A stretch of DNA of 64,000 bases from Paraburkholderia solitsugae (GTDB lineage Bacteria > Pseudomonadota > Gammaproteobacteria > Burkholderiales > Burkholderiaceae): assembly GCF_013177695.1 (NCBI RefSeq), contig NZ_WOEY01000126.1, positions 1-64,000 on the forward strand, read 5' to 3'. Positions 1 to 9,044 of this stretch are shown piece by piece (the first letter of the stretch is position 1; each line of letters begins with the position of its first letter). A program made the translations under genes and the position numbers. The notes under the pieces are model-generated. The model saw only the letters and a program-made list of their open reading frames with translations. It did not search any database and was not told where the DNA came from.

Positions 1-519
1 ATAGTGGCATTCATCCGCCAAGACGTGCCACCACACGACTTTATTTGGCACCCCGCTGAAACCTGCGCCGATACAAGGTCTGGCTGTCGAAAATCGCGTT
101 TTTGACCGTGGAACTGTCGAACTCCGGCTAGCTGCGTCACCACGGCATGTGATGGCATCCTCACGCCGGGACTTCTCGTCCAGATGTTTGTTCGTCGTAA
201 CGACCCGATCTGGAAACATCGCCGCCGCGACCTTACCGCGATGCGCCCCGGTTCTTCCGGTATCACGCCTTCCCCACTCGAAGCGCATTCGCGTAACCCG
301 TCAGGTCTTACCCATATCAGCGGTGTGCATGCGCGGGCTCTTTGCTCTCATCCCTTCCAGAACACGCTAACTCTGGTTTTGCTCGCTTAGCAGCAGCGCC
401 AAAGAACAGCTTTTCCGTAGGCGAAAAAACTGCAACAAAAACAGCCTCACCACCCCTCTTCATTTCCTTCCTGCACACGTTTCGTTGCATCGGATTGTCT
501 TAACATCCGTCTCAAAGTA
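1..519. other. Leader region without a supported gene
   Basis: No convincing coding sequence was found. Two overlapping short open frames (149-370 and 184-390, plus strand) are Arg/Pro/Ser-rich in both readings, lack a good ribosome binding site and resemble nothing I know. The stretch is less GC-rich near 400-540, as expected for the promoter zone of the SOS operon that follows. Confidence 0.5.
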
Positions 520-535
520 CTGTATAAATATACAG
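520..535. promoter_or_regulatory. LexA (SOS) box upstream of imuA-imuB-dnaE2
   Basis: The sequence CTGTATAAATATACAG matches the CTGT-N8-ACAG LexA consensus and is palindromic except in the AT core. It lies about 60 bp before the imuA start. In other proteobacteria this cassette is LexA-repressed and induced by DNA damage, so the site most likely controls all three genes. Confidence 0.9.
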
Positions 536-594
536 TGAAAACTCGTCGCCCCATGCTTGCCCGATGCCGGGCAGGGCGGAGCATTCCCTATTGA

Positions 595-1446
595 ATGAGC
601 GTGTCTATGGCAGCAGCGATTCACCTGGCGACGACAGCACTGTCGTCGCAATTGCGGCGTCAGGTTTGGCAGGGCAATGAGCTTGCCGAGGCGGACTCGC
701 GGGCGATTTCCAGCGGCTATGCCGCGCTGGATCAACTGCTGCCCGGACAGGGCTGGTCGGCCGGCGGCTTGACGGAGTTATTGATTGAGCACGGAGGGGT
801 CGGCGAACTGCGCCTGCTGGCCCGCGCGCTTCGGCATCTTACGACGCAAGCCGAACGGCACGTCATGTTCGTAGCGCCCCCGTACCAGCCCTGTGCTTCG
901 GCACTGAGGGCTTGGGGTATCGATGTCGAGCGCGTCTTATGGGTGCGCTCGAGTGAAGACCAATCCCTGTGGGCCGCTGCTCAGGCATTGAAGCAGGATG
1001 GCATCGGCGCAGTACTGGTATGGCTGCCGAATGCACGCGCCGATAAGGTTCGGCGTCTGCAGGTGGCGGCTCAGGAGTCGGCATCGCTGGCATTTTTGAT
1101 CCGGCCTCTCGAGGCAGCCACTCAATCTTCGCCGGCGCCGTTGCGAATGATCTGCGAGCCGTTCTTGCCGGCCAATGCGCAGACGATCAACCGTCGTCAA
1201 TGGTTGCAGGAGATTGGTATCTCGATCGACATCTTCAAGCGCCGCGGCCCGCCGCCAGCGGAGCCCCTGCGTCTCATTTTGCCGTTACAAAGCGTCTTGT
1301 TGCCGGAAAGCGGGATCGGCCGCAATCAAGGACGAGAGATCAAACATGTTGTGGATCGCAGTCACATTGCCACTCTTGTCGCTGGAAGCGGTGAAGCCTC
1401 TCGAACCGCTCCCGGATGGTTCGCCCGCGAAGCCGAACCGGTGTGA
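595..1446 (+). CDS. imuA: Translesion synthesis-associated protein ImuA
   Basis: First gene of the imuA-imuB-dnaE2 damage-inducible mutagenesis cassette. The 283-aa product has the ImuA pattern of a degenerate RecA-like fold: near residues 40-65 it reads SGYAALDQLLPGQGW then GGLTELL, where RecA would have its ATP site, but the Walker A Lys/Thr are absent. ImuA is thought to assist ImuB and DnaE2 during lesion bypass. The start at 595 lies 59 bp after the LexA box; an ATG at 607 in the same frame is an alternative, and neither has a strong ribosome binding site. The gene overlaps imuB by about 100 bp, so the two are likely co-expressed. Confidence 0.88.
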   Translation: MSVSMAAAIHLATTALSSQLRRQVWQGNELAEADSRAISSGYAALDQLLPGQGWSAGGLTELLIEHGGVGELRLLARALRHLTTQAERHVMFVAPPYQPCASALRAWGIDVERVLWVRSSEDQSLWAAAQALKQDGIGAVLVWLPNARADKVRRLQVAAQESASLAFLIRPLEAATQSSPAPLRMICEPFLPANAQTINRRQWLQEIGISIDIFKRRGPPPAEPLRLILPLQSVLLPESGIGRNQGREIKHVVDRSHIATLVAGSGEASRTAPGWFAREAEPV

Positions 1447-3220
1447 GTCCGGCGACGCGGCAAACCAGCCTCCAGGTGCCGAAAACGTCACCGAGGTGCG
1501 CTGCTATGCGCTGGCCGACCACGCGCACATCCTGATGCCGGATTTCGACGCATTGCGTGCTGGGGTGCATGCGGGGCATTCGCGCTCGTACGCATTGGCT
1601 TTGGCTCCTGGTCTCAAAATGCTTGCCGCAGACGCAGCCCGCGAAACCCAGGCGTTCGAAGCGATGGCGCTCGCTTTGCTGATGTACACACCGAAGGTGT
1701 CGCTCGCGCACGCGCACACCTTGTTGCTGGAAGTCGGCTCCGGTTTGCGGCTGTTCGGCGGCTTGCGCGCATTGTTGTCGCGGGTATCCGCGACGGTGGC
1801 TGAATTCGGCTATACGGCGCGCATCGCGTGCGCACCGACAGCCTGGGGCGCGTGGCTGTTGGCGCAGGCGCACGCCGATCGGCAGGGGCATCGTTGGCAT
1901 GTGATAAAGGAAACGTCGCTTGCGCGGGTCCTCGACCGCATATCTGTGTCGTTGCTGCCGGTTGCGCAGGCGCATCGCGATGCGTTTGCGCATGTCGGTT
2001 GCACGACGCTGGCCGATTTGCGTCAACTGCCAAGATCGGGTGTCGTGCGGCGTTTCGGCAGCGGCATTCTGGATCTGCTGGCGCAAGCATATGGCACGCG
2101 TCCGGACCCGCGCGAATCGTTTCGTGCGCCGGCATCGTTTCATGCGCAGTTGGAGTTGCCGTCGCGGGTCGATAACGCTGATGCACTACTGTTCGCCGCG
2201 CGTCGGCTGATTGTGCAACTGGCGGGATGGTTGAGTGCGCATCATGCCGCGCTCAGTGGTTATACGTTGTTGCTCGAACATGAATTGGCATCCCGTCATG
2301 CACCGAAGACGTCGAGTCTGAAGGTCACGTGGGCCATACCGTCGCGCGATGCCGAGCATCTGATCTGGCTGTTGCGTGAGAAGTTGAATCAGACGATTCT
2401 GGTGGCACCCGTGATCGAGTTGAAGTTGGTCGCGGATCAGATCGGCGAGTATGCAGGGCGGTCGGACACCTTGTTTCCAATGCCCGAATCAGACGGCGAT
2501 TCGGTCGCACGCCTGCTCGAACGCTTGAGCGCGCGTTTGGGGCCGGAGAACGTGCTGCAGATGTCGGTGCAGGACGATCATCGGCCTGAGCGGGCAATGC
2601 GCGTCGAGGCCTATCAGGCGCAAGCGTTTTCGCGCAAGAAGCGTTCGTCTGTGAAAGCCAGGGCAAAAATTAAAGCGGATAAAACCTGGCTGACCGATGA
2701 GTTGCAGCACGCTGCATTGGAACGTGTGCGCGCAGACGGCAATGCGACGACACAGGCAGAAAGGGCAGAACAGGCAGAACAGGCAGAGCGCACAGTACAC
2801 CCGGTACACCTATCCCGGCAGTCTGACAAAACAAGTGACGCTAAAAGCAGCCGCCTATTCGTCACACAACCAGCCGATGCCCAAGCCCAAGCCCAAGCCC
2901 AAGCCCAAGCCCAAGCTCAAGCTCAAGCTCAAGCTCAAGCTCAAGCCTCACTCGATCTGCCCGACAGTGTATTGCCATCGCAGCCTCGTCCCGTCTGGAT
3001 GCTTGCCAAACCGCTTCGCCTGATGGTGCGCGACCAGCGGCCGATCTATCGTCGGCCGCTGAAAATGCTCACGCGTACCGAACGGATTGAAGCAGGGTGG
3101 TGGGACGGTAACCGCGTCGAGCGGGATTACTACATTGCGGCCGATGATCGTGGTCATATGTTCTGGGTGTACCGCGAACGTTTAAACGGCGAGTGGTATC
3201 TGCAGGGTTTGTTCGGTTGA
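1346..3220 (+). CDS. imuB: ImuB, inactive Y-family polymerase-like protein
   Basis: 624-aa Y-family DNA polymerase homologue. In this family it acts as an adaptor linking DnaE2 to the beta clamp rather than as a polymerase. The start at 1346 (reads MLWIAVTLPLL, typical of ImuB) is preferred over a frame open from 1175, because the extra 57 residues are Arg/Ser-rich and only mirror imuA. The conserved ImuB tail is present: ERIEAGWWDG, VERDYYIA, FWVYRER and a final LQGLFG. A low-complexity (Ala-Gln)n stretch sits just before that tail (see repeat 2880-2945). I could not identify a clear clamp-binding peptide. The stop is followed 5 bp later by the dnaE2 start. Confidence 0.9.
   Translation: MLWIAVTLPLLSLEAVKPLEPLPDGSPAKPNRCESGDAANQPPGAENVTEVRCYALADHAHILMPDFDALRAGVHAGHSRSYALALAPGLKMLAADAARETQAFEAMALALLMYTPKVSLAHAHTLLLEVGSGLRLFGGLRALLSRVSATVAEFGYTARIACAPTAWGAWLLAQAHADRQGHRWHVIKETSLARVLDRISVSLLPVAQAHRDAFAHVGCTTLADLRQLPRSGVVRRFGSGILDLLAQAYGTRPDPRESFRAPASFHAQLELPSRVDNADALLFAARRLIVQLAGWLSAHHAALSGYTLLLEHELASRHAPKTSSLKVTWAIPSRDAEHLIWLLREKLNQTILVAPVIELKLVADQIGEYAGRSDTLFPMPESDGDSVARLLERLSARLGPENVLQMSVQDDHRPERAMRVEAYQAQAFSRKKRSSVKARAKIKADKTWLTDELQHAALERVRADGNATTQAERAEQAEQAERTVHPVHLSRQSDKTSDAKSSRLFVTQPADAQAQAQAQAQAQAQAQAQAQAQASLDLPDSVLPSQPRPVWMLAKPLRLMVRDQRPIYRRPLKMLTRTERIEAGWWDGNRVERDYYIAADDRGHMFWVYRERLNGEWYLQGLFG
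2880..2945 (+). repeat. Hexanucleotide tandem repeat inside imuB
   Basis: Eleven 6-bp units, six of type CCCAAG followed by five of type CTCAAG, encode an (Ala-Gln)11 tract. Unit length is a multiple of three, so copy-number changes would shorten or lengthen the linker without a frameshift. It lies between the polymerase-like core and the conserved C-terminal domain of ImuB. Confidence 0.95.
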
Positions 3221-3225
3221 GCATC

Positions 3226-6200
3226 ATGGCAAATTCCCGGACCTCAGTTTTATTGGAGCAGGCGCTTGCGGCCCAATTGCCGCCCTACGCAGAACTGCAT
3301 TGCCTGACTAATTTCTCGTTTCTGCGCGGTGCTTCGCATCCGCATGAGTTGGTCGAGCAGGCGATGTCGCGCGGCTATAGCGCGCTCGCGATCACCGATG
3401 AATGCTCGCTGGCGGGCGTCGTGCGCGCGCACACGGCAGTGAGAGAAATCAAGCAGGAGCGGGACCGCCAACAGAAGGAACGCGAAGACAGGACGAAGGC
3501 CGCGCAAGCAGGAACGTCTGTAGAAGAAGCGGCAACGTCGACGGCCACAAAGCTAGCGGGCTCGCAACAGGAAGTCGCAGAGTCAGAAACCTCACGACAA
3601 GAAGCCTCACAACAAGAGACCGCAGAGCCAGAAGCCGCAGAGCAAGAGGCGCTAAAACCAATCCCTCACCTCATCATCGGCAGCGAACTCAGTCTGACGG
3701 ACGATGCAGGCGAACCGTTCTGCACACTGGTTGCGCTCGCAACCAACCGCAATGGCTACGGCAATCTTTCCGAACTGATCACGCTAGCCCGCTCGCGTGC
3801 CGACAAGGGCAGCTATCGCCTCAGCCCGTCCGATTTCACCGATGCGTTGCCGCATCTCGAACATCTCAGGACCTTGCCCGATTGCGTCCTGATCCTCGTG
3901 CCGCAACGCGCGGCGACGCTCTCACACACGCTGCGCTGCGCGCATTGGCTCGCCTCATTGGCTCCGCAACGCTCATGGATCACACTCGAACTCTGGCAAA
4001 CCGGCAGCGACGATCTTCAGATTGACGCGTTGCGGATGATTTCAAAAGCGAGCGGTTTGCCTCTGGTGGCGGCAGGTGGCGTCCTGATGCATGCGCGATC
4101 GCGCAAACCATTGCAGGACACCCTCACCGCGATCGGCCTCGTCACACCGCTATCGGCATGTGGCCACGCGCTCGAGGCCAACGCCGAGCGGCATATGCGC
4201 ACTCGCGTGCGGCTTGGCAAACTGTACCCGCGCGATACGCTCGAAGAAACGCTGCGTATTGCAGCGCTATGCCGCTTCTCGCTCGACGAACTCAAGTACG
4301 AGTATCCGGAAGAACTGGTCCCCGCCGGTGAATCGCCGTCGAGCTATCTGCGCAAGCTGGTGATGGCCGGCGCAATGGAGCGCTGGCCGAACGGCATGGA
4401 TCTGAAGCGAATCGGCCAAATCGAGAAAGAGTTGCTGCTGATCGCCGAGCTGAAATACGAAAAGTACTTTTTGACGGTGCACGATATCGTGAGCTTCGCA
4501 CGCTCCAGAAACATTCTGTGCCAAGGCCGCGGCTCGGCGGCAAATTCGATCGTGTGCTACTGCCTGCATGTGACGGAGATCGATCCGGTCCACATGAACA
4601 TGCTGATCGAACGGTTCATCTCGCGCGCGCGCAACGAACCGCCTGATATCGACGTTGATTTCGAGCATCAGCGCCGGGAAGAGGTGATTCAATATATCTA
4701 CGGCAAGTACGGCCGTCATCGCGCCGCGCTCACGGCATCGCTGATCACGTATCACGCGCGCAGTGCGCTGAAGGATGTCGGCAAGGCGTTGGGGCTCGAA
4801 GCGTCGCTGATCGAGCGGATCAGTAAATCACAGCAATGGTGGGACGGCACGGATGCGGTCGCCAAATATCTGGCTGAAGCGGGCTTCGCTGCCAACTCAC
4901 ACATCACGCAGAATCTGATTCGTCTCACCAAGGAATTGCGCAATTTTCCGCGCCATCTGTCGCAACACGTCGGCGGCTTTGTGATCGCGAAAGACAAGCT
5001 GTCGCGGCTCGTGCCGATCGAGAACGCGACGATGAAAGACCGTAGCGTGATCGAGTGGGACAAGGACGATATCGATGCGCTCAAGCTATTGAAAGTCGAC
5101 GTGCTGGCGCTCGGCATGTTGTCGGCTATCCGGCGCGCGCTGGAGTTCGTTGCATTGCGGCGCGGCTTTCCGACATTCAGGGTGCAGGATATTCCGCGCG
5201 AGGATCGAGCCGTCTACGAAATGTGCGGCCATGCCGATACGATCGGCGTATTCCAGATCGAGTCGCGTGCGCAGCAAAGCATGTTGCCGCGGCTGAAACC
5301 GAACAAGTACTACGATCTCGTGATCGAAGTCGCGATCGTGCGTCCCGGCCCGATCCAGGGCGGTATGGTGCATCCGTATTTGCGTCGTAAGCAGGGTATC
5401 GAGGCGGAAGACTACGCTAAAGATGAGTTGCGGCCAGTGCTCGAACGCACGCTCGGCGTGCCGATTTTCCAGGAACAGGTGATGCACCTGGCGATGGTTG
5501 CGGCGAAATATACCGGTGAGCAAGCCGACCAGTTACGGCGCGCGATGGCCGCGTGGAGGCGCACCGGTAATCTGGCGAAGTATCAGCAGGATCTGACCGA
5601 CCGCATGCTCAAGCGAGGTTATGAACCCGAGTTCATCGCGCGCATCTGCAAACAGATCGAAGGCTTCGGCGAATATGGTTTTCCTGAAAGCCATGCGGCG
5701 AGCTTTGCCTTGCTCGTCTATCTCAGTGCGTGGTTGAAACGTTATGAGCCGGCCGCTTTTCTGGCGGGTTTGCTGAACAGTCAGCCGTTGGGGTTTTATT
5801 CGCCGTCGCAACTCGTGCAGGATGCCAGGCGTCATGGTGTCCAGGTATTGCCGCCCGACGTGACCTTGAGCGATTGGGAATCGATCTTCGAAAGACGCGG
5901 TCATGAAGGGCAGCGGATTTCATCGAGCGAGACCTGTTTGCATCGTCAGCAGGGCGTATTATCCGCGCAGCAATTACGCGATTTGTCGCTGCGGCGCTTC
6001 ACGGTGGCGCGGACGATACGGCGCGCGGCAAAGCAGCTGACCGCACGCGTCTTCCAATCGTCGAAAACCTATGGTGCGCGCGGTCCGGCAGTGCGCATCG
6101 GCATGCATCTGATCAAAGGTCTTTCACAGGTGGCTGCCGAGCGCATCATGGCGGCTCGCAGCGACGCGCAGTTTACCGACGTCGACGATCTGACGCGTCG

Positions 6201-6870
6201 CGCGGCATTGACGCGGCGCGATCTCGAAGCGCTCGCCGCGGCGAACGCGCTGGTCAGCATCGCGGGCCATCGGCGCGAAGCGTGGTGGGCGGTGACCGCG
6301 CAGCACACCGTGCCCAAGCTGCTGCGCGATGCGCCGATCGCCGAAGCGCCGTTGGCATTGCCGCAGGCGGCCGAAAGTCGCGAGATCGTCGACGATTACG
6401 CGAGCATCGGCCTCACGCTCAATCGTCATCCGCTCGCGCTGTTGCGCGAGCGCCTTGCCAAACAGCGTTTTCGCACGGCGGCCGAACTCGTCGCGTGTCA
6501 GCACGGCACGCTGTTGCGCGCCTGTGGCATCGTCACCGTGCGGCAGCGGCCGGGCACGGCAAACGGCACCGTGTTCGTTTCCATCGAAGACGAAACCGGT
6601 TCGATCAATGTGATCGTCTGGCCAGCGCTGGTGGAAAAACAGCGCAAGGTGCTACTGGGTTCATCGTTGCTGGCGGTGTATGGCGTCTTGCAGCGTGACG
6701 ACGGCGTTTCTACCGGCGGTGACAGCGCCGGCAACGTGGTGAACGCAAATCAGGCGGGCAAGGCGAAACAGAAACAGAAGGGCGAAGTGGTCCATCTCGT
6801 CGCGCATCGACTCGAAGATCACAGCGAGTGGCTCGGCGAACTGGCCACGGCGAGCCGCGATTTTCACTGA
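3226..6870 (+). CDS. dnaE2: Error-prone DNA polymerase DnaE2
   Basis: C-family polymerase of 1214 aa performing error-prone lesion bypass with ImuA/ImuB. Visible features in order: N-terminal PHP domain (AELHCLTNFSFLRGAS near residue 20), catalytic palm with PPDIDVDFEHQRREE and the later KVDVLALGML, helix-hairpin region, and an OB-fold domain near the C-terminus (GTVFVSIEDETGSINVIVW). ATG 3226 is chosen because it follows the imuB stop by 5 bp; the open frame reaches back to 3193. The protein is longer than the roughly 1050-1100 aa usual in the family, because of a Gln/Glu/Ala-rich insertion of about 65 residues in the PHP domain (roughly residues 78-145) and a Lys/Gln-rich patch near the end. 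Confidence 0.95.
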   Translation: MANSRTSVLLEQALAAQLPPYAELHCLTNFSFLRGASHPHELVEQAMSRGYSALAITDECSLAGVVRAHTAVREIKQERDRQQKEREDRTKAAQAGTSVEEAATSTATKLAGSQQEVAESETSRQEASQQETAEPEAAEQEALKPIPHLIIGSELSLTDDAGEPFCTLVALATNRNGYGNLSELITLARSRADKGSYRLSPSDFTDALPHLEHLRTLPDCVLILVPQRAATLSHTLRCAHWLASLAPQRSWITLELWQTGSDDLQIDALRMISKASGLPLVAAGGVLMHARSRKPLQDTLTAIGLVTPLSACGHALEANAERHMRTRVRLGKLYPRDTLEETLRIAALCRFSLDELKYEYPEELVPAGESPSSYLRKLVMAGAMERWPNGMDLKRIGQIEKELLLIAELKYEKYFLTVHDIVSFARSRNILCQGRGSAANSIVCYCLHVTEIDPVHMNMLIERFISRARNEPPDIDVDFEHQRREEVIQYIYGKYGRHRAALTASLITYHARSALKDVGKALGLEASLIERISKSQQWWDGTDAVAKYLAEAGFAANSHITQNLIRLTKELRNFPRHLSQHVGGFVIAKDKLSRLVPIENATMKDRSVIEWDKDDIDALKLLKVDVLALGMLSAIRRALEFVALRRGFPTFRVQDIPREDRAVYEMCGHADTIGVFQIESRAQQSMLPRLKPNKYYDLVIEVAIVRPGPIQGGMVHPYLRRKQGIEAEDYAKDELRPVLERTLGVPIFQEQVMHLAMVAAKYTGEQADQLRRAMAAWRRTGNLAKYQQDLTDRMLKRGYEPEFIARICKQIEGFGEYGFPESHAASFALLVYLSAWLKRYEPAAFLAGLLNSQPLGFYSPSQLVQDARRHGVQVLPPDVTLSDWESIFERRGHEGQRISSSETCLHRQQGVLSAQQLRDLSLRRFTVARTIRRAAKQLTARVFQSSKTYGARGPAVRIGMHLIKGLSQVAAERIMAARSDAQFTDVDDLTRRAALTRRDLEALAAANALVSIAGHRREAWWAVTAQHTVPKLLRDAPIAEAPLALPQAAESREIVDDYASIGLTLNRHPLALLRERLAKQRFRTAAELVACQHGTLLRACGIVTVRQRPGTANGTVFVSIEDETGSINVIVWPALVEKQRKVLLGSSLLAVYGVLQRDDGVSTGGDSAGNVVNANQAGKAKQKQKGEVVHLVAHRLEDHSEWLGELATASRDFH

Positions 6871-6882
6871 TGCCGATCTGCA

Positions 6883-7098
6883 GTGGCTAAGCTTGCGGGC
6901 TTGACACCAGACAGGTCTGTCGCTGGGCCGTGGAAGCGTGGGCAGTCCTCGGCCGTGGTTAAGCTCGCTGCCGGGCGGCTACGCCCGGCGTTTCGCCTCA
7001 CCACGGAAACGCCGACGGTACCTGCCATGGTTAAGCCTGCTGTCAGGCGACTACGCCGGCATCTCGCCTCGCCACGGAAACCGGGCCAGCACTTGCCG
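6883..7098. repeat. Three degenerate 72-bp tandem repeats
   Basis: Copies start at 6883, 6955 and 7027, each beginning RTGGYTAAGC and spaced exactly 72 bp. Copies two and three are the most alike and share the segment ending CTCRCCACGGAAAC. The third copy contains the last codons and stop of the SDR gene on the minus strand, so the array is partly coding. The array lies between the convergent 3' ends of dnaE2 and the SDR gene. Confidence 0.85.
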
Positions 7099-7971
7099 GA
7101 TCGCAACGTCGAACGGCGTGCGGCGGCCGATGCCGAGCGCCTCAAGCCGATCCGAAGCCAGGTGACAGTTATGCGGACGCGGCGTCGCGTCGGTGGGCGT
7201 GTGCTGTGGCGTCAGTCGCGCGTCAAGTTGCAGTGCTTCCGCAAGACGCACGGCGATTTCATACTTGTTCATCGGCTCATCGCCCGACCATTGCACGATG
7301 CCGCGGATCGCCTCGCCACGTGCATGCCGTTCGAGCATCTGCCGGATCACGAACGCGACGTCCGGCGTAAAGGTCGGGTAACGAATCGCCCATGCATCCA
7401 TGACGGCGGCCTTGCCCTCGTGCGAAGCCGACGCGGCAATCGCCGGCACGAGACTCGTCACCGCAGATTCTGCCCAATCGATGATCGACCCATATAGCAG
7501 CGGCAAACGCAGCACGCAGCCGAGATCGGTGGATTCCATCAACGCGCGCTCGCCTTCAAGTTTGCTGCGGCCATAGGCATTAAGTGGCGCGGGCGCGGAA
7601 TCGTGCTGATAGGGCGGGTGAGTGCCGTCGAACACGTAATCGGTTGAGATCGAGAGTGTCCATGCGCGGCGACCCTTTGCCGCCGCGGCCAGGGTGCGCA
7701 CCGCATCGACGTTCAACGCCCGGGCGAGCGCCGGATCGTGCTCGCACACATCCGGCCGGCGTTCCGCAGCGGCAATCACGAGCGCGTCCGGTGCTTCGCG
7801 CTCGATAAACTGCTCGACCGCCCGCGCATCGCGAATATCCAGCGCGACCGTGTTCGGACCCGGCCGGCTGAACGCCGTGGCGACAACTTGCCAGCCAGCC
7901 TGCTGTGCCAGTTCGTCGACGAGCGCCCGGCCGAGCAGCCCGGACGCACCAATGACGGCAACTTTGAACAT
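7051..7971 (-). CDS. RmlD-like SDR sugar-nucleotide/NAD(P) oxidoreductase
   Basis: 306-aa extended short-chain dehydrogenase/reductase of the dTDP-4-dehydrorhamnose reductase (RmlD) type. The N-terminus reads VAVIGASGLLGRAL, the Rossmann glycine motif. STDYVFDG follows near residue 110 and the catalytic YGRSK (YxxxK) near 133. No other rhamnose-pathway gene is adjacent, so the substrate is uncertain; this family also includes MAT2B-like proteins. The C-terminal ten residues lie in a 72-bp tandem repeat that continues beyond the stop codon. Confidence 0.8.
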   Translation of the reverse strand: MFKVAVIGASGLLGRALVDELAQQAGWQVVATAFSRPGPNTVALDIRDARAVEQFIEREAPDALVIAAAERRPDVCEHDPALARALNVDAVRTLAAAAKGRRAWTLSISTDYVFDGTHPPYQHDSAPAPLNAYGRSKLEGERALMESTDLGCVLRLPLLYGSIIDWAESAVTSLVPAIAASASHEGKAAVMDAWAIRYPTFTPDVAFVIRQMLERHARGEAIRGIVQWSGDEPMNKYEIAVRLAEALQLDARLTPQHTPTDATPRPHNCHLASDRLEALGIGRRTPFDVAIRQVLARFPWRGEMPA

Positions 7972-7984
7972 GAGGGTCGCTCGC

Positions 7985-8203
7985 TTAGCCAGCCGAGCCG
8001 CTGGTCACAGCCGTAACCGTGTAGCCGGCCTCGTCGATAGCGGCCTTCAGCGTGTCAGCCGGTTGCGCGGATTCGACCGCCACACGGCCGGATGCCAGAT
8101 CGACCTGGACCTGAGCGGCTCCATCGTGTTCACGGATCGCGTTCGTGACCGCAGCCACACAATGCTGACAACTCATGCCTTCTACCTGGAATTCGATCGT
8201 CAT
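7985..8203 (-). CDS. CopZ-like heavy-metal-associated (HMA) copper chaperone
   Basis: 72-aa cytosolic metal chaperone with one HMA domain. The metal-binding motif GMSCQHC is at residues 9-15, followed by the usual beta-alpha-beta-beta-alpha-beta pattern ending GYTV. It is expected to carry Cu(I). The ATG at 8203 starts directly at the domain; the longer open frame upstream crosses the regulatory region and is rejected. It is transcribed divergently from cueR across a shared palindromic operator, which argues for copper-induced expression. No copper ATPase gene is in the window. Confidence 0.9.
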   Translation of the reverse strand: MTIEFQVEGMSCQHCVAAVTNAIREHDGAAQVQVDLASGRVAVESAQPADTLKAAIDEAGYTVTAVTSGSAG

Positions 8204-8274
8204 CGGGATTGCCTCGAAAAATATGAACGTTGCGATAGTTGAATTATGCCTGCCGATGCGCACCTGAGTGACTG

Positions 8275-8295
8275 ACCTTCCCACCATGGGAAGGT
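8275..8295. promoter_or_regulatory. CueR-type operator between copZ-like gene and cueR
   Basis: A dyad of arms ACCTTCCC and GGGAAGGT separated by 5 bp, the form bound by MerR/CueR regulators. On the plus strand it lies between CTGACC (8272-8277) and TACGAT (8297-8302), a 19-bp spacer typical of MerR-family promoters that need DNA distortion. It could serve cueR directly and the divergent chaperone gene. Confidence 0.85.
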
Positions 8296-8327
8296 GTACG
8301 ATCGGCGCACATACCGGAGATACAGTC

Positions 8328-8750
8328 ATGAACATCGGTGAAGCGGCCCGCGCGTCGGGCGTCACGGCGAAAATGATTCGCTACTACGAAAGCGTGGGCT
8401 TGCTGGCGGCGAAGGCGCGCACGAGCGCCGGCTATCGCGTGTATGGGCCGCAAGAGGTTCATTCGCTGCGTTTCATCCGGCAGGCTCGCCGTCTTGGTTT
8501 TCTGGTCGAGGACATCCGTCGATTGCTGGCACTGTGGTACGACCGGTCGCGCGCCAGCGCCGAAGTGAAGGCGATTGCGCTGGAGCATGTCGCGGAGCTC
8601 GATCGCCGCATTGCCGAGCTGACTGACATGCGCGACACATTGGCGCATCTGGCCGACCATTGTCACGGCGACGACCGCCCGGATTGCCCGATTATCGAGC
8701 GGCTCGCCGATAACGATCTGGTGTCGGGGAACGGTTGTCATCCGATTTGA
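8328..8750 (+). CDS. cueR: CueR, Cu(I)-responsive MerR-family regulator
   Basis: 140-aa MerR-family activator. The N-terminal winged helix starts MNIGEAARASGVTAKMIRYYE, followed by the dimerisation helix. The metal loop CHGDDRPDC (Cys-x7-Cys) matches the Cu(I)-binding loop of CueR. A further Cys is near the C-terminus (GNGCHPI). The start at 8328 is preferred over the open frame from 8268 because the latter would read through the operator. It is divergent from a copper chaperone gene, so the expected role is cytosolic copper sensing. Confidence 0.92.
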   Translation: MNIGEAARASGVTAKMIRYYESVGLLAAKARTSAGYRVYGPQEVHSLRFIRQARRLGFLVEDIRRLLALWYDRSRASAEVKAIALEHVAELDRRIAELTDMRDTLAHLADHCHGDDRPDCPIIERLADNDLVSGNGCHPI

Positions 8751-9044
8751 AAGCGCCGGGTGCAACCTGTCGCGAGATTCGTCGCAACCGGACGCCAAAA
8801 AGCACCATAATGGTGTGAAATAATTTGGGGTAATATCGATTGTCGCGGAAGGGCTATCTTGAATTTAGATAAATCAAAGACTTACGTGCACCACGGGCGT
8901 GCACCATTCCAAAACGGAATGCACGTCATGCGGGCATTTCACTAGCAAGGTTGCACCATAGGGCTATAATCCGGGTTAACCCTTTTACGGGAAATCCCTG
9001 ATGCAAAACTCACCGGGGATTCAATCTGATCCTTGGAGAACATC
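8751..9044. other. Intergenic region upstream of DUF3563 gene
   Basis: No gene seen. It contains an inverted repeat at 8899-8924 (GTGC..ATTCC, AAAAC loop, GGAAT..GCAC), two close GTGCACC copies (8886 onward and 8899 onward), and a perfect -10 hexamer TATAAT at 8965-8970 without an obvious -35 at standard spacing. A GGGTTAACCC palindrome follows near 8973. The small gene at 9045 is likely expressed from here. Confidence 0.5.

Noticed and set aside
149..390. Two overlapping frames near the window start
   Set aside because: No ribosome binding site, conflicting frames and no protein-like composition.
1340..2143. 267-codon minus-strand frame inside imuB
   Set aside because: Arg/Gln/Cys-rich shadow of a well-supported gene.
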